From contig NKIW01000004.1 of assembly GCA_002256205.1 (NCBI GenBank), positions 325,802 to 389,801 of the forward strand: a stretch of 64,000 nucleotides of DNA, in the 5' to 3' direction. A program made the translations under genes and the position numbers. The notes under the pieces were generated by a model. It saw only the letters and a program-made list of their open reading frames with translations, ran no database searches and was not told where the DNA came from. Source of the DNA: Rhizobiales bacterium PAR1 (GTDB lineage: Bacteria; Pseudomonadota; Alphaproteobacteria; Rhizobiales; Beijerinckiaceae). This document shows positions 33,732 through 43,502 of this stretch, one piece after another; the stretch's first letter is position 1; each line of letters starts with the position of its first letter.

Positions 33732-35272
33732 CCACGCTCACCCTGACACCCGGCACCGTGACGCTCGCCGACTGGCGCCGCATTTACGAGGGCGCGCGCG
33801 CCAGCCTGAATACGGCATGCCATGCCGCCATCGAGCGCTCGGCGGCGGCGGTCCATGCCATTCTGGCTAAGGGTGAGCCGGTTTACGGGATCAATACCGG
33901 CTTCGGCAAACTCGCGATGGTGCGCATCGCCTCGGAAGACCTTGCGACTCTCCAGCGCAATATCGTGCTGAGCCATGCCGCCGGCACCGGCGCGCCCATG
34001 CCCGTGCCGGTCGCACGACTAATGATGGCGCTCAAACTCGCAAGTCTCGCACAGGGCGCATCCGGCGCCAGCATGGCTACCATCCGCATGCTCGAAGCGC
34101 TGCTCAACAAGGGCCTGACACCTGTGGTGCCGTGCAAGGGGTCCGTGGGCGCTTCGGGCGATCTTGCGCCGCTCTCGCATATGACCGCTGCGATGATCGG
34201 CGTCGGGGCGTTCTTCGTTGAAGGAAAGCAGGTCGAGGCGAAGGCGGCGCTCGCAAAAGCCGGGCTGAAACCCCTCACCCTCGGCCCCAAGGAAGGGCTG
34301 GCGCTGCTCAACGGCACGCAATTCTCGACCGCCTACGCCCTCGCCGGGCTCTTTGAGGCCGAGACACTGTTCCAGTCTGCGCTGATCACGGGGGCGCTCT
34401 CCACCGATGCCGCGCGCGGCTCGGATACGCCGTTCGACCCGCGCATTCACGCGCTCCGACGGCATCGCGGCCAGATCGAAACCGCGACCGCGCTTCGTAA
34501 CCTGATGGCCGGTTCGAAAATCCGCGCGTCGCACCTCGTCGGCGACGAGCGCGTGCAGGACCCCTATTGCCTGCGTTGCCAGCCGCAGGTGATGGGCGCT
34601 GTGCTCGACCTCTTGCGACAGGCGGCGACAACGCTCGAGACCGAGGCCAATGGCGTTTCGGATAACCCGTTGATTTTCGCCGATACCGGCGAAGCGCTCT
34701 CGGGCGGGAATTTCCATGCCGAGCCGGTGGCTTTCGCGGCAGATATGATCGCGCTGGCGCTGTGTGAAATTGGCTCCCTTGCCGAACGGCGGATCGCCAT
34801 GCTTGTGGACCCGGCGCTTTCCGGCCTGCCCGCGTTCCTCACGCCGAAGCCGGGGCTCAATTCCGGCTTCATGATCCCGCAGGTGACGGCTGCCGCGCTC
34901 GTCTCCGAGAACAAGCAGCGGGCTTACCCCGCGAGTGTGGATTCGATCCCGACCTCCGCCAATCAGGAGGATCACGTCTCGATGGCGGCGCATGGCGCGC
35001 GACGTCTCCTTGAGATGGCGGAGAATGCGCGCGGCGTCGTGGCGATCGAATATCTCGCCGCCGTGCAAGGCTGCGATTTTCACGCGCCACTCACGTCCAG
35101 TCCCCCGCTGGAGGCGGCACGCGCCTTGTTGCGCGCGGAGGTCGCGCATCTTGAGGAAGACCGGCATTTCCACCCGGATATCGAAGCCGCCACGCGCCTT
35201 GTCGCGAACGGGGATTTGCTCAACGCCGCGAGCTTCCGTCTGCTGCCCGCCCTGACTAGAGAGACCCGATGA
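33728..35272 (+). CDS. hutH: Histidine ammonia-lyase HutH
   Basis: 514 residues. Converts L-histidine to trans-urocanate and ammonia, first step of the pathway. The MIO prosthetic group forms from Ala142-Ser143-Gly144 in [15 protein letters not shown], same numbering as the well-studied Pseudomonas enzyme. Other signatures: [11 protein letters not shown] near residue 53, [15 protein letters not shown] and [20 protein letters not shown] overlaps the hutI stop and its own stop overlaps hutG, so the four genes are translationally coupled. Confidence 0.96.
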   Translation: MTTLTLTPGTVTLADWRRIYEGARASLNTACHAAIERSAAAVHAILAKGEPVYGINTGFGKLAMVRIASEDLATLQRNIVLSHAAGTGAPMPVPVARLMMALKLASLAQGASGASMATIRMLEALLNKGLTPVVPCKGSVGASGDLAPLSHMTAAMIGVGAFFVEGKQVEAKAALAKAGLKPLTLGPKEGLALLNGTQFSTAYALAGLFEAETLFQSALITGALSTDAARGSDTPFDPRIHALRRHRGQIETATALRNLMAGSKIRASHLVGDERVQDPYCLRCQPQVMGAVLDLLRQAATTLETEANGVSDNPLIFADTGEALSGGNFHAEPVAFAADMIALALCEIGSLAERRIAMLVDPALSGLPAFLTPKPGLNSGFMIPQVTAAALVSENKQRAYPASVDSIPTSANQEDHVSMAAHGARRLLEMAENARGVVAIEYLAAVQGCDFHAPLTSSPPLEAARALLRAEVAHLEEDRHFHPDIEAATRLVANGDLLNAASFRLLPALTRETR

Positions 35273-36093
35273 CACCGGACTGGATCACCCTGAGGCAAGG
35301 CAAGGCGCCGCTTCTCGTCAGCCTGCCGCATACCGGAACCGAGATTCCGCCAGAGTTTCTGCCGGGGCTCGTCTCGCCCTGGCTCGCGCGCAAGGATTGC
35401 GACTGGTGGATCGACAAGCTCTACGATTTCGCCGCCGACCTCGACGCGACCATCGTCCGCACGACGATTTCGCGTACCGTCATTGACGTCAACCGTGATC
35501 CCTCCGGCGTCTCGCTCTACCCCGGTCAGGCGACGACCGAGCTTTGCCCGACGACAACCTTTGACGGTGAGCCGCTCTATCGCGACGGCCATGCACCCGA
35601 TGCCTCGGGAATTGCGCATCGGCGCGAGACTTATTTCGACCCCTATCACGCGATGGTGACGCAGGAACTGGCGCGCCTGCGCGGGCTCCATCCGCGCGTG
35701 GTGATCTACGATTGCCATTCGATACGATCGGTCATTCCGAGGCTTTTCGAAGGGGAGTTGCCGAATTTCAACCTCGGCACCAATTCTGGCGCCTCCTGTC
35801 ACCCCGAGTTGCAAAAGCGTATCGAACGGCTTTGCGACGCCACAGCCTTCAGCCGCGTTTCCAATGGGCGGTTCAAGGGCGGCTATATTACCCGCCATTT
35901 CGGTGCACCTGAGAACGGCATTCACGCCGTACAGATGGAACTCGCTTGCCGGGGCTACATGCCGGAAACCATCGGCCCCGTGAGCGCGGCCAACTGGCCG
36001 AGCAGCTATGATCCGGCTTACGCCGCACCGATGCGCAACGCCCTCACCCATATTCTCGAGACCTGCCTCGATTTTGCCCGTTCCGCGACCTGA
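35269..36093 (+). CDS. hutG: N-formylglutamate deformylase HutG
   Basis: 274 residues of the N-formylglutamate amidohydrolase fold. Motifs: [35 protein letters not shown] (here [13 protein letters not shown]), [29 protein letters not shown] and a C-terminal [15 protein letters not shown]. Hydrolyses N-formyl-glutamate to formate and glutamate, closing the pathway begun by HutF. Overlaps hutH by 4 bases and is followed after 11 bases by hutU. Confidence 0.94.
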   Translation: MTPDWITLRQGKAPLLVSLPHTGTEIPPEFLPGLVSPWLARKDCDWWIDKLYDFAADLDATIVRTTISRTVIDVNRDPSGVSLYPGQATTELCPTTTFDGEPLYRDGHAPDASGIAHRRETYFDPYHAMVTQELARLRGLHPRVVIYDCHSIRSVIPRLFEGELPNFNLGTNSGASCHPELQKRIERLCDATAFSRVSNGRFKGGYITRHFGAPENGIHAVQMELACRGYMPETIGPVSAANWPSSYDPAYAAPMRNALTHILETCLDFARSAT

Positions 36094-36104
36094 CGGAGAG
36101 TTCC

Positions 36105-37766
36105 ATGACCCGTATCGACAACGCCCGCACCATCCGTGCGCCCCACGGACCTGAGATTTCCGCCAAGAGCTGGCTCACCGAAGCGCCCTTGCGGATGCTG
36201 ATGAACAACCTCGACCCGGATGTTGCCGAAAAGCCCGGCGAACTCGTGGTCTACGGCGGCATCGGCCGCGCGGCACGTGACTGGGAGAGCTTTGATCGCA
36301 TCGTTGCTGCACTGAAGCGGCTGGAGGCAGACCAGACGCTACTCGTCCAATCGGGCAAGCCCGTTGGCGTCTTCCGCACCCATGCCGATGCACCGCGCGT
36401 GCTGATCGCCAATTCCAATCTGGTACCGCACTGGGCAACCTGGGATCACTTCAACGAACTCGATAAGAAGGGTCTTATGATGTACGGCCAGATGACGGCC
36501 GGCTCATGGATCTATATCGGGTCGCAAGGCATCGTTCAGGGCACCTACGAAACCTTCGTCGAGATGGGGCGCCAGCATTACGGGGGCGACCTTTCAGGGC
36601 GCTGGATCCTGACCGCTGGCCTCGGCGGCATGGGCGGTGCGCAACCGCTCGCCGCGACCATGGCCGGTGCCTCCTGCCTCGCGGTCGAGTGCCGTCCTTC
36701 CTCCATCGAGTTCCGCCTCCGCACCGGCTATGTCGACGTGCAGGCCAAGGACCTTGATGATGCCCTCGCGATCATCGAAAAGGCCGGCAAGGAGAAGAAG
36801 GCGATTTCGGTCGCCCTCCTCGGCAATGCCGCCGATGTCTTTCCCGAGCTTGTGCGGCGCGGCATCCGCCCCGACTGCGTGACCGATCAGACCTCGGCGC
36901 ACGATCCGCTGAACGGCTATCTTCCGAAGGGCTGGACCCTGGCGGAATGGGAGGCCAAGCGCACCGCCGATCCCAAAGCCGTCACGACCGCTGCGAAGCA
37001 CTCGATGGCGACGCATGTGCGTGCCATGCTGGACTTCCACAAACAGGGTATCCCCACGGTCGATTACGGCAACAACATCCGCCAGATGGCGCTGGAAGAC
37101 GGCGTCGCGGATGCCTTCGATTTTCCCGGTTTTGTGCCGGCCTATATCCGCCCGCTGTTCTGCCGGGGTATCGGCCCCTTCCGATGGGCTGCGCTCTCGG
37201 GCGACCCGGAGGACATCTACAGGACCGACGCCAAGGTCAAAGAGCTGCTGCCCGATAACAAACATCTCCATCGTTGGCTCGATATGGCGAAGGAGCGCAT
37301 CAAGTTCCAGGGCCTGCCGGCACGCATCTGCTGGGTGGGTCTCGGCGATCGCCACAAGCTCGGCCTCGCGTTCAACGAGATGGTGGCTTCGGGCGAGCTT
37401 AAGGCGCCCATCGTCATCGGACGTGACCATCTTGATTCCGGTTCGGTCGCCTCCCCCAACCGCGAGACCGAGGCGATGAAGGATGGCTCGGATGCCGTCT
37501 CCGACTGGCCGCTGCTGAACGCGCTCCTCAATTGTGCCTCCGGCGCGACATGGGTTTCGCTGCATCACGGCGGCGGCGTCGGCATGGGCTTCTCGCAGCA
37601 TTCGGGCATGGTGATCTGCTGCGATGGCACCGAGGATGCCGCACGGCGCATCGCCCGCGTGCTCTGGAATGATCCGGCGACGGGCGTAATGCGCCACGCC
37701 GACGCCGGGTACGACATTGCCATCGATTGCGCCCGCGCGAACGGGCTCGATCTGCCAAGCCTCTGA
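36105..37766 (+). CDS. hutU: Urocanate hydratase HutU
   Basis: 553 residues, the usual length. NAD-dependent hydration of urocanate to imidazolone propionate. NAD-binding region [21 protein letters not shown] (positions about 168-188), [11 protein letters not shown], and the catalytic-domain signature [19 protein letters not shown] near the C-terminus. Preceded by GGAGAG. A 10-bp stem hairpin 15 bases after the stop probably ends the hutIHGU transcript. Confidence 0.96.
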   Translation: MTRIDNARTIRAPHGPEISAKSWLTEAPLRMLMNNLDPDVAEKPGELVVYGGIGRAARDWESFDRIVAALKRLEADQTLLVQSGKPVGVFRTHADAPRVLIANSNLVPHWATWDHFNELDKKGLMMYGQMTAGSWIYIGSQGIVQGTYETFVEMGRQHYGGDLSGRWILTAGLGGMGGAQPLAATMAGASCLAVECRPSSIEFRLRTGYVDVQAKDLDDALAIIEKAGKEKKAISVALLGNAADVFPELVRRGIRPDCVTDQTSAHDPLNGYLPKGWTLAEWEAKRTADPKAVTTAAKHSMATHVRAMLDFHKQGIPTVDYGNNIRQMALEDGVADAFDFPGFVPAYIRPLFCRGIGPFRWAALSGDPEDIYRTDAKVKELLPDNKHLHRWLDMAKERIKFQGLPARICWVGLGDRHKLGLAFNEMVASGELKAPIVIGRDHLDSGSVASPNRETEAMKDGSDAVSDWPLLNALLNCASGATWVSLHHGGGVGMGFSQHSGMVICCDGTEDAARRIARVLWNDPATGVMRHADAGYDIAIDCARANGLDLPSL

Positions 37767-37780
37767 CAGCGCAACGGTGG

Positions 37781-37808
37781 ACGCGGTGCGGAAATTTTCG
37801 CACCGCGT
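37781..37808 (+). terminator. Probable terminator after hutU
   Basis: Perfect 10-bp stem ACGCGGTGCG/CGCACCGCGT with an 8-base loop GAAATTTT, 15 bases after the hutU stop. The following T-tract is weak (GTCGGTTTGGGTT), so termination may be partial or Rho-aided. Confidence 0.65.
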
Positions 37809-37931
37809 GTCGGTTTGGGTTGCCATTCGCCGGGTGAGGTGGTCGATTGCGCGGGCAATGACCGGACAGACTCTGAATCTCGCGATATCGAACAGCCCTT
37901 CTCGCGAGGGGTGCGTGGCTGAGGCGCCGCG

Positions 37932-39419
37932 ATGAGCATCACGCTCGCGGTTGATCTCGGCAGCACGACGTTCCGCGCTGCACTGGTGACGGCGGATGGC
38001 GAAATCGCCCACCTCGATGCCATCCCGCCCGCTGTTCAGGCCAGTGCGACAGGTTGGGCGGAATGTGATCCCGATCTCTGGTGGGAGGCGCTTTGCCATT
38101 GTGCGAACGCTTTGGCCCGCGAGGCGCCCGACCTGTTTTCCCGCGTCACGGCCATCGCGATTTCCGGGTTTACGCGCGCGCAGGTGATGGTCGATGGTGC
38201 GGGGCGCCCGACCGGCCCGGCGATCCTCTGGAATGATATCCGCGCCGGTGAAACGCTCGCGGATTTGCGGGCGCTCCTGCCGGAGACCCATCCCGAGACA
38301 CGGGAGATCAACGCCTATCATCCGCTCGCGCGGCTCTTCTGGCTCGCCCGCCATGAACCGGAGCGACTGTCAAAAGCCGTCGCGGTTCTCGATCCCAAGG
38401 ACGACCTCAATCTCAAACTCACCGGCATCATCAGCAGCGATCCGGTATCGCTCGCGCGGCTGTTGGCAGCTGGAGTTGTGGGTCCAAATGGTCTTTCGCT
38501 CGTCGCCGCATCAGGTTTGCGCGAAGACCTTGTCCCACCGTTGCAGGCGCCGGTCTCCATCATGGGGAAAGTCCGGCTTGGCCATCCCGGCGCGCTGGCG
38601 CGGCTCGCCGGCTGCCCGGTAATCACCATGGCGAACGATACCTGGGCAAGCGTGGTCGGCCTTGGCGCGATGCGTCCCGGCTTTGGCTATAACCTCACCG
38701 GGACGACAGAAGTTTTTGGCCTTGTCTCGACCAGCGGCGCCACCGCCGAAGGCCTGATGCGAGTCGATTGGGGCGATGGCCTGACGCAACTCGGCGGTCC
38801 GAGCCAATGCGGCGGCGATACGCTGGCATGGCTTCTCGGTGTTCTGGGGTGTCCCGATCCCACAATATTCGAAGCGCTGCTGGCAACGCCGCGCGATCCT
38901 GATCCACTGCTGTTCCTGCCTTACCTGCAAGGCGAACGCGTACCCTACTGGAACCCCGCCCTGCGTGGTGCCATGATCGGCCTCAACCGGCGGCACGGGC
39001 CGGTGGATATCGCCTATGCGGTCATGGAGGGCGTTGCGTTTCTCAACCGGATCGTCCTCGACCGTGCGGAGGCAGCCACTCAGACAACAGTGTGCGACAT
39101 CCGCTTCGGCGGAGGCGGCGCAGCGAACTCCATCTGGTGCCAGATCAAGGCGGATGTTCTCGGGCGGGCCATTTCGGTCGTGGAAGCGCAGGAGGTCGGC
39201 CTCCTCGGCGCGGCGATTGTTGCACAGACCGCCATCGGACGTTACCCCACGCTAGCCGCTGCGCAGGAGGCTCTCGTCCGCGTGCGAAAAACCTACTTGC
39301 CGGATGCGATCCGTTCTGCCGATTATGCGCGCCTGTTCGCGCTCTATCGCGAGGCGGAACAGGCCCTGACGCCGATCAGCGCGCGTCTGGCCGACTGGCG
39401 GGGGAACCGGGTACCATGA
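37932..39419 (+). CDS. FGGY-family carbohydrate kinase (xylulokinase-like)
   Basis: 495 residues. ASKHA fold: phosphate-1 loop LAVDLGSTTFRAALVTADGE at the N-terminus, IAISGFTRAQVMVDGAGRP, the phosphate-2 motif NLTGTTEVFGLV, and the adenosine motif IRFGGGGAANSIWCQIKADVLGR. Length and motifs suit kinases of xylulose, ribulose, erythritol or other polyols; the substrate cannot be chosen from sequence. It overlaps the following permease gene as ATGA, so kinase and importer are one operon. Gap of about 120 bases to the hut terminator probably holds the promoter, but no clear box was seen. Confidence 0.87.
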   Translation: MSITLAVDLGSTTFRAALVTADGEIAHLDAIPPAVQASATGWAECDPDLWWEALCHCANALAREAPDLFSRVTAIAISGFTRAQVMVDGAGRPTGPAILWNDIRAGETLADLRALLPETHPETREINAYHPLARLFWLARHEPERLSKAVAVLDPKDDLNLKLTGIISSDPVSLARLLAAGVVGPNGLSLVAASGLREDLVPPLQAPVSIMGKVRLGHPGALARLAGCPVITMANDTWASVVGLGAMRPGFGYNLTGTTEVFGLVSTSGATAEGLMRVDWGDGLTQLGGPSQCGGDTLAWLLGVLGCPDPTIFEALLATPRDPDPLLFLPYLQGERVPYWNPALRGAMIGLNRRHGPVDIAYAVMEGVAFLNRIVLDRAEAATQTTVCDIRFGGGGAANSIWCQIKADVLGRAISVVEAQEVGLLGAAIVAQTAIGRYPTLAAAQEALVRVRKTYLPDAIRSADYARLFALYREAEQALTPISARLADWRGNRVP

Positions 39420-40357
39420 GGTCTATTATCGAGCGCTTCGGCACCGCCATCGCCGGGCTGATGCTGATCGCGTTCTTTCTTGTCTTCGCACCGAACTTCG
39501 CCAGTCCGACGAACCTTCTCAACGTCGTCAAGGATACGAGTTTTCTTGCCATTCTCGCGCTCGGTTTTGCCTTCGCACTGACGGTCTCGGAACTTGATCT
39601 CTCGATCGCGGAAGTCGCGAGCCTTGTTGCCGTGCTGGTAGGCTGGATGATCCAGTCTAAGGTTGATCCCTGGCTTGCGACCGGCATTGCGCTGGCGGCG
39701 GGTGCCGCGCTCGGTGCCTGCAACGGGTTCGTCGTCACCGTGCTGAAAGTGCCTTCGCTCATCGCCACGCTGGGCATGGCAGCGATTGCGAAGGGCCTTG
39801 CCTTCATGATCACGCAAGGCGTCAGCTTTGTCGGGCGCTGGCCGACCGGCTTTACCGGGCTTGCGCGCGGCATGACCCTCGGCGTGCCGAACCTCGTGTG
39901 GTTCCTCGTCGCGGCGACGCTCTTCGCCTACATCTTCCTCAAATGGACCCGCACCGGCGCGCATATGATCGCGACCGGGGAAGCCGATGAGGCTGCACGC
40001 CTCGCGGGCATTGCCACCAAGCGGATGAAGCGGCTCGGCCTTATCCTCTGCGGGCTGTTCGCCGGCATTGCGGCGGTGCTGCTGGCGGCGAACCTTTCCT
40101 CCGCCGCACCAGGCATGGCCGGTGATTACTTCCTCTACGCCATCGCGGCGGTGCTGCTTGGCATGACAATGATCGAGCCGGGCAAGGCCAATGTTGCCGG
40201 CACGGTGTTCGCGGCCTTCGTGCTCAAGGTGCTTGGCAACGGGCTGGTGCTGATGGGTGTGCCTTATTTCGTGCAGGATATGGCGCTTGGCGTCATCATC
40301 ATCGGCTCGGTCGCCTTCTCGGCGAGTGTTGTCAAACGGGCCGCATTCAAGGTCTAA
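39416..40357 (+). CDS. Sugar ABC transporter permease, RbsC/FrcC type
   Basis: 313 residues from ATG 39416 overlapping the kinase stop; the longer open frame upstream is out-of-phase kinase sequence. Eight to ten transmembrane helices. Class motifs: FLAILALGFAFALTVSELDLSIAEVASL (the LTxxxDLSVG-like block, here ELDLSIAEV), VPSLIATLGMAAI, and AARLAGIATKRMKRLGLILCG. Homodimeric pore for a CUT2-class sugar importer. Confidence 0.88.
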   Translation: MRSIIERFGTAIAGLMLIAFFLVFAPNFASPTNLLNVVKDTSFLAILALGFAFALTVSELDLSIAEVASLVAVLVGWMIQSKVDPWLATGIALAAGAALGACNGFVVTVLKVPSLIATLGMAAIAKGLAFMITQGVSFVGRWPTGFTGLARGMTLGVPNLVWFLVAATLFAYIFLKWTRTGAHMIATGEADEAARLAGIATKRMKRLGLILCGLFAGIAAVLLAANLSSAAPGMAGDYFLYAIAAVLLGMTMIEPGKANVAGTVFAAFVLKVLGNGLVLMGVPYFVQDMALGVIIIGSVAFSASVVKRAAFKV

Positions 40358-40389
40358 TACGTGCAATGAAATCCGACAGGAGAAACAGG

Positions 40390-41331
40390 ATGAACCGCCT
40401 CAAGACCCTCGCTGCCGCTACCCTCGCGCTGGGCTGGAGTTTGGGTGCCGCAAACGCCTTCGAACTCGGCGTGATCGGCTTCCAGTTCTCGTCGGAAACG
40501 CATGCCCGCGTTGCCAACGCGGCAGCTGCGGCGGCCAAGGCGCGCGGCTGGAACGTGACGTTGCTCAACTCGGAAGGCGCCCTGCCGAAGCATGCCGAGC
40601 AGTTCGAAGCGCTGATTGCCAAGAAGGTCGATGCCATCATCGTTGCCATGGGCAAGCCGGTCGAGGCGGATGCGCAATTCAAGGCTGCAAAGGAAAAGGG
40701 AATTCCGGTGATCACCGTGATGTCCGGCTCCGGCCCGCATGCGCTGTTCGACATCCAGGCGAACGAATACAAGATCGGCGCGGATGCCGCGCTCGCGCTC
40801 TTCGGCCAGATGGGTTATGTCGGCAACCTCCTGACTGTGCGGTTCGAGGCCAATGTTGCGACGCGCATTCGCGGCAAGGTGCTCGATACCGTGCTCTCGG
40901 AGAACACCGCGCTCAAGGAAATCGGCAAGCACACCATGGCGCGCACCCAGAGCTGGCGTGACGATGTGAAAAGCGGCGTGCAGGCGCTGCTGTTGCAAAA
41001 TCAGGGCAAGATCAACGGCATCTGGGCTTCGTTTGACGGGCAGGCCTATGTGATCGATGATCTTCTCAAGGCGCAGGGCGTCAAGAAGGGCCAGATCCCG
41101 CTGATCTCGGTCGACGGTGGCGCGGAGACCTACCGCCGCATTGCCGACCCGGAATCGACGCTGCTCGCGACCGTCGCTATTCCCTTCGAGGACATGGGTG
41201 CGAAAGCGGTCGATGCTGTCGATAGCATCGCGGTTAAGAAGCAGCCAGCATCGAGCGTGGCCTCCGGCCCCTACCTCTTCGTGGACGCCGTCGTGGTCGA
41301 CAAGACCAATGTTTCGAAGTTCCTGAAGTGA
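40390..41331 (+). CDS. Sugar ABC transporter substrate-binding protein (CUT2 class)
   Basis: 313 residues from ATG 40390, which has AGGAGAAACAGG just before it; ATG 40366 is also in frame. Signal peptide ends LGAANA, mature protein FELGVIGFQF. Periplasmic-binding-protein type 1 fold with ALIAKKVDAIIVAMGKPVE, VITVMSGSGPHALFDIQANEY and WASFDGQAYVIDDLL, like ribose/xylose/fructose-binding proteins. Serves the permease and ATPase on either side. Confidence 0.87.
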   Translation: MNRLKTLAAATLALGWSLGAANAFELGVIGFQFSSETHARVANAAAAAAKARGWNVTLLNSEGALPKHAEQFEALIAKKVDAIIVAMGKPVEADAQFKAAKEKGIPVITVMSGSGPHALFDIQANEYKIGADAALALFGQMGYVGNLLTVRFEANVATRIRGKVLDTVLSENTALKEIGKHTMARTQSWRDDVKSGVQALLLQNQGKINGIWASFDGQAYVIDDLLKAQGVKKGQIPLISVDGGAETYRRIADPESTLLATVAIPFEDMGAKAVDAVDSIAVKKQPASSVASGPYLFVDAVVVDKTNVSKFLK

Positions 41332-41344
41332 CCCGGCACAGCCT

Positions 41345-42109
41345 GTGACAGCTTCAGACGAACCGATCTATGCTCTCCGCGCCGTGACCAAGAATTACGG
41401 CGCGGTGGAGGCTTTGCGCGGCGTTGATCTCACCGTTTTCGCAGGCGAGGTTCTGGCGATCTGCGGCGATAACGGTGCCGGCAAATCAACGCTGATCAAG
41501 ATCATGTCCGGCGCGGAAGAACCCACCTCCGGCACCTTGCGGCTCAGGGGGAGCGATGTGCGGTTCCGGACGCCGCAGGATGCGCTGCAGCAGGGTGTTG
41601 CGACGATCTATCAGGATCTCGCGCTGGCACCGCGCCTTTCGATTGCCGCGAATGTGTTTCTCGGCGCGGAGCATCTGCGCAGTATCGGGCTACCCTTCCT
41701 CAAGATGCTCGACAAGGCACGCATGGCGCGTGAGGCGCAAGGCTATCTCGAACGTCTCTCGGTGAAAATCACCGATGTCAGCCGCCCCGTCGAGCGGCTC
41801 TCCGGCGGCCAGCGGCAAGCGGTGGCCATTGCCCGTGCGCTGCGCTGGAATGCCGATGTCATCATTATGGACGAACCCACCGCCGCGCTCGGCGTGAAGG
41901 AAACCGCACAAGTTCTCGACCTGATCCGCCACCTCAAATCCGAGGGGCGCACGGTGATCCTGATCAGTCACAACATGCGCGATGTTGTGGCTCTGGCGAC
42001 GCGCATCGCGATCCTCAAAGGCGGCCGCAAGGTGCATGAACTCGTCAATGAGGGCCTGAGGCCTGATGATGTGAGCCACCTCATCATGTCAGCGCCCGAA
42101 GCTGCTTGA
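41345..42109 (+). CDS. Sugar ABC transporter ATP-binding protein, single-domain (FrcA-like)
   Basis: 254 residues, GTG start 13 bases after the binding-protein gene. Walker A GDNGAGKSTLIKIMSG, Q-loop IYQDLALAPRLSIAANVFLG, signature LSGGQRQAVAIARAL, Walker B VIIMDEPTAALG, H-loop LISHNM. Only one nucleotide-binding domain is present, like FrcA, whereas RbsA/XylG types carry two. It must therefore act as a homodimer. Last gene of the kinase-importer operon. Confidence 0.88.
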   Translation: MTASDEPIYALRAVTKNYGAVEALRGVDLTVFAGEVLAICGDNGAGKSTLIKIMSGAEEPTSGTLRLRGSDVRFRTPQDALQQGVATIYQDLALAPRLSIAANVFLGAEHLRSIGLPFLKMLDKARMAREAQGYLERLSVKITDVSRPVERLSGGQRQAVAIARALRWNADVIIMDEPTAALGVKETAQVLDLIRHLKSEGRTVILISHNMRDVVALATRIAILKGGRKVHELVNEGLRPDDVSHLIMSAPEAA

Positions 42110-42170
42110 TTTCTTTTTCCCTCACATCGGGCCTCTTCAAGGCCCTGTTCGGCGTCGAATTCGCTCCTAG

Positions 42171-42193
42171 ACCGGCTCTCTACCAGAGCCGGT
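42171..42193. terminator. Hairpin between convergent operons
   Basis: Perfect 9-bp stem ACCGGCTCT/AGAGCCGGT with a 5-base loop, in the 88-base gap between the sugar ATPase and the convergent fumarylacetoacetase-family gene. No long T-run on either strand; probably a shared bidirectional terminator. Confidence 0.5.
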
Positions 42194-42197
42194 TGGG

Positions 42198-43388
42198 CTA
42201 TTTCAACACACCGCGCTTGGCCAGATTGGCCATCAGGGCGCGGGTTCCGAAGGTCCAGGGCGGGCATTCGTCACTAGTTTTCATTCGGTTGACGAGCGCG
42301 CCGAGCTTCGGCGTCGCGATCGTCACGAGATCGCCAAGAGCATGGGTGAACCCCTTGCCCGGCGCACCGCGATCCTTCGTCGGCGCGAAGAGCGTGCCGA
42401 GAAAAAGGATCGCACCATCCGGGTACTGGTGATGCGGGCCCAGCATCTGCCGCGCGAGATCCGCTGGATCACGGCTGATCTTCGACATGTTGGAGGCGCC
42501 GTGCATCACGAAACCATCCTCGCCTTCAACAACGAGGGTCAATTCCATCCGCCGCACATCATCAAGTGAGAACTTGGCGTCGAACAGGCGGATGAACGGG
42601 CCGAGTGTACAGGACGCGTTGTTATCCTTCGCCTTGCCGAGGAGAAGTGCTGAACGCCCCTCGACATCGCGAAGGTTGACATCATTGCCAAGCGTCGCCC
42701 CGACGATCCGGCCATCGGATGTGACGACCAGCACAACCTCCGGCTCCGGGTTATTCCATGTCGAGACCCGGTGAAGCCCGGCATCCGCGCCCGTTCCGAC
42801 GGCGGACATCGGCTGGGACTTCGTGAAAATCTCGGCGTCCGGCCCGATCCCGACCTCGAGATACTGGCTCCATGCGCCTTGGGCGATCAGCACGTCCTTG
42901 AGACGCATCGCCTCGGGCGAACCGGGTTTGAGTTGACTGAGATCATCGCCCACCAGCGCGGTGATCTCGCCGCGAATAGCCTCGGCCGCTGCGGGATTGC
43001 CACGCGCCTTTTCCTCGATGACGCGTTCGAGCATCGAGATCGCGAAAGTCACGCCAGCGGCCTTATGGGCCTGAAGATCCGTGGGAGAGAGCAGCCATGG
43101 GCGGGCAGGATCGCGCGTATCCGGCGCTGAATTGGCGAGAATCGGGCCGATGGGACCAAGCGTTTCGCCGCGGGCAGAACGCAGAGCAGCCGCAGGGTCT
43201 TCCGCTTCGCAAAGTTCGCTGACGGTTGCGAAGCTCGCGGTGATATCGATGAGATTGCCATCGCGCAGCGTCACCACGGATGGCCCGTCTACATCAGGCC
43301 GCCAGACACGCCCGACGAGATGGGCCTCAGCGGCATTAACCGGAAGCGCCTTTTCGGGCTGGAGGTGCGAGGCGATATCGAGCGGCAT
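42198..43388 (-). CDS. Fumarylacetoacetate hydrolase family protein
   Basis: 396 residues from ATG 43388. FAH-fold C-terminal half with the metal and catalytic blocks PEPEVVLVVTSDGRIVGATLGNDVNLRDVEG and CTLGPFIRLFD, and GAILFLGTLFAP. The N-terminal 100 residues are an additional domain. Proteins of this length and layout are found near sugar-acid and aromatic catabolism and may be dehydratases (for example of keto-deoxy sugar acids) or C-C hydrolases. Here it is the last gene of the hpa-type unit, 114 bases after hpaH, so its link to the aromatic pathway is likely but not certain. Confidence 0.82.
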   Translation of the reverse strand: MPLDIASHLQPEKALPVNAAEAHLVGRVWRPDVDGPSVVTLRDGNLIDITASFATVSELCEAEDPAAALRSARGETLGPIGPILANSAPDTRDPARPWLLSPTDLQAHKAAGVTFAISMLERVIEEKARGNPAAAEAIRGEITALVGDDLSQLKPGSPEAMRLKDVLIAQGAWSQYLEVGIGPDAEIFTKSQPMSAVGTGADAGLHRVSTWNNPEPEVVLVVTSDGRIVGATLGNDVNLRDVEGRSALLLGKAKDNNASCTLGPFIRLFDAKFSLDDVRRMELTLVVEGEDGFVMHGASNMSKISRDPADLARQMLGPHHQYPDGAILFLGTLFAPTKDRGAPGKGFTHALGDLVTIATPKLGALVNRMKTSDECPPWTFGTRALMANLAKRGVLK

Positions 43389-43442
43389 GGCGGGTCTTCT
43401 CCGGCGGGCGTCCTCTGACGCTGTGATCACAGTTGGTCAGAC

Positions 43443-43490
43443 TAGAGCATTTTCATGCGGTGTGGATACTGGCTTCCATGAAGAAAATGC
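43443..43490. repeat. Palindromic intergenic repeat of the Hyphomicrobiales type
   Basis: Begins TAGAGCATTTTCATGCGG and ends with CATGAAGAAAATGC; arms GCATTTTC (43447-43454) and GAAAATGC (43483-43490) pair perfectly with further ATG/CAT pairing inside. The arrangement (AGAGCATTTTC ... GTGGATAC ... GAAGAAAATGCG) is that of small palindromic elements scattered between genes in rhizobial genomes. Located between hpaH and the FAH-family gene. Confidence 0.7.
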
Positions 43491-43502
43491 GCCTGCCGCG
43501 TC

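Noticed and set aside
36594-38354. 586-codon open frame on the minus strand
   Set aside because: Antisense to hutU and the kinase gene, both with clear homology; Arg/His-rich shadow typical of G+C-rich DNA.
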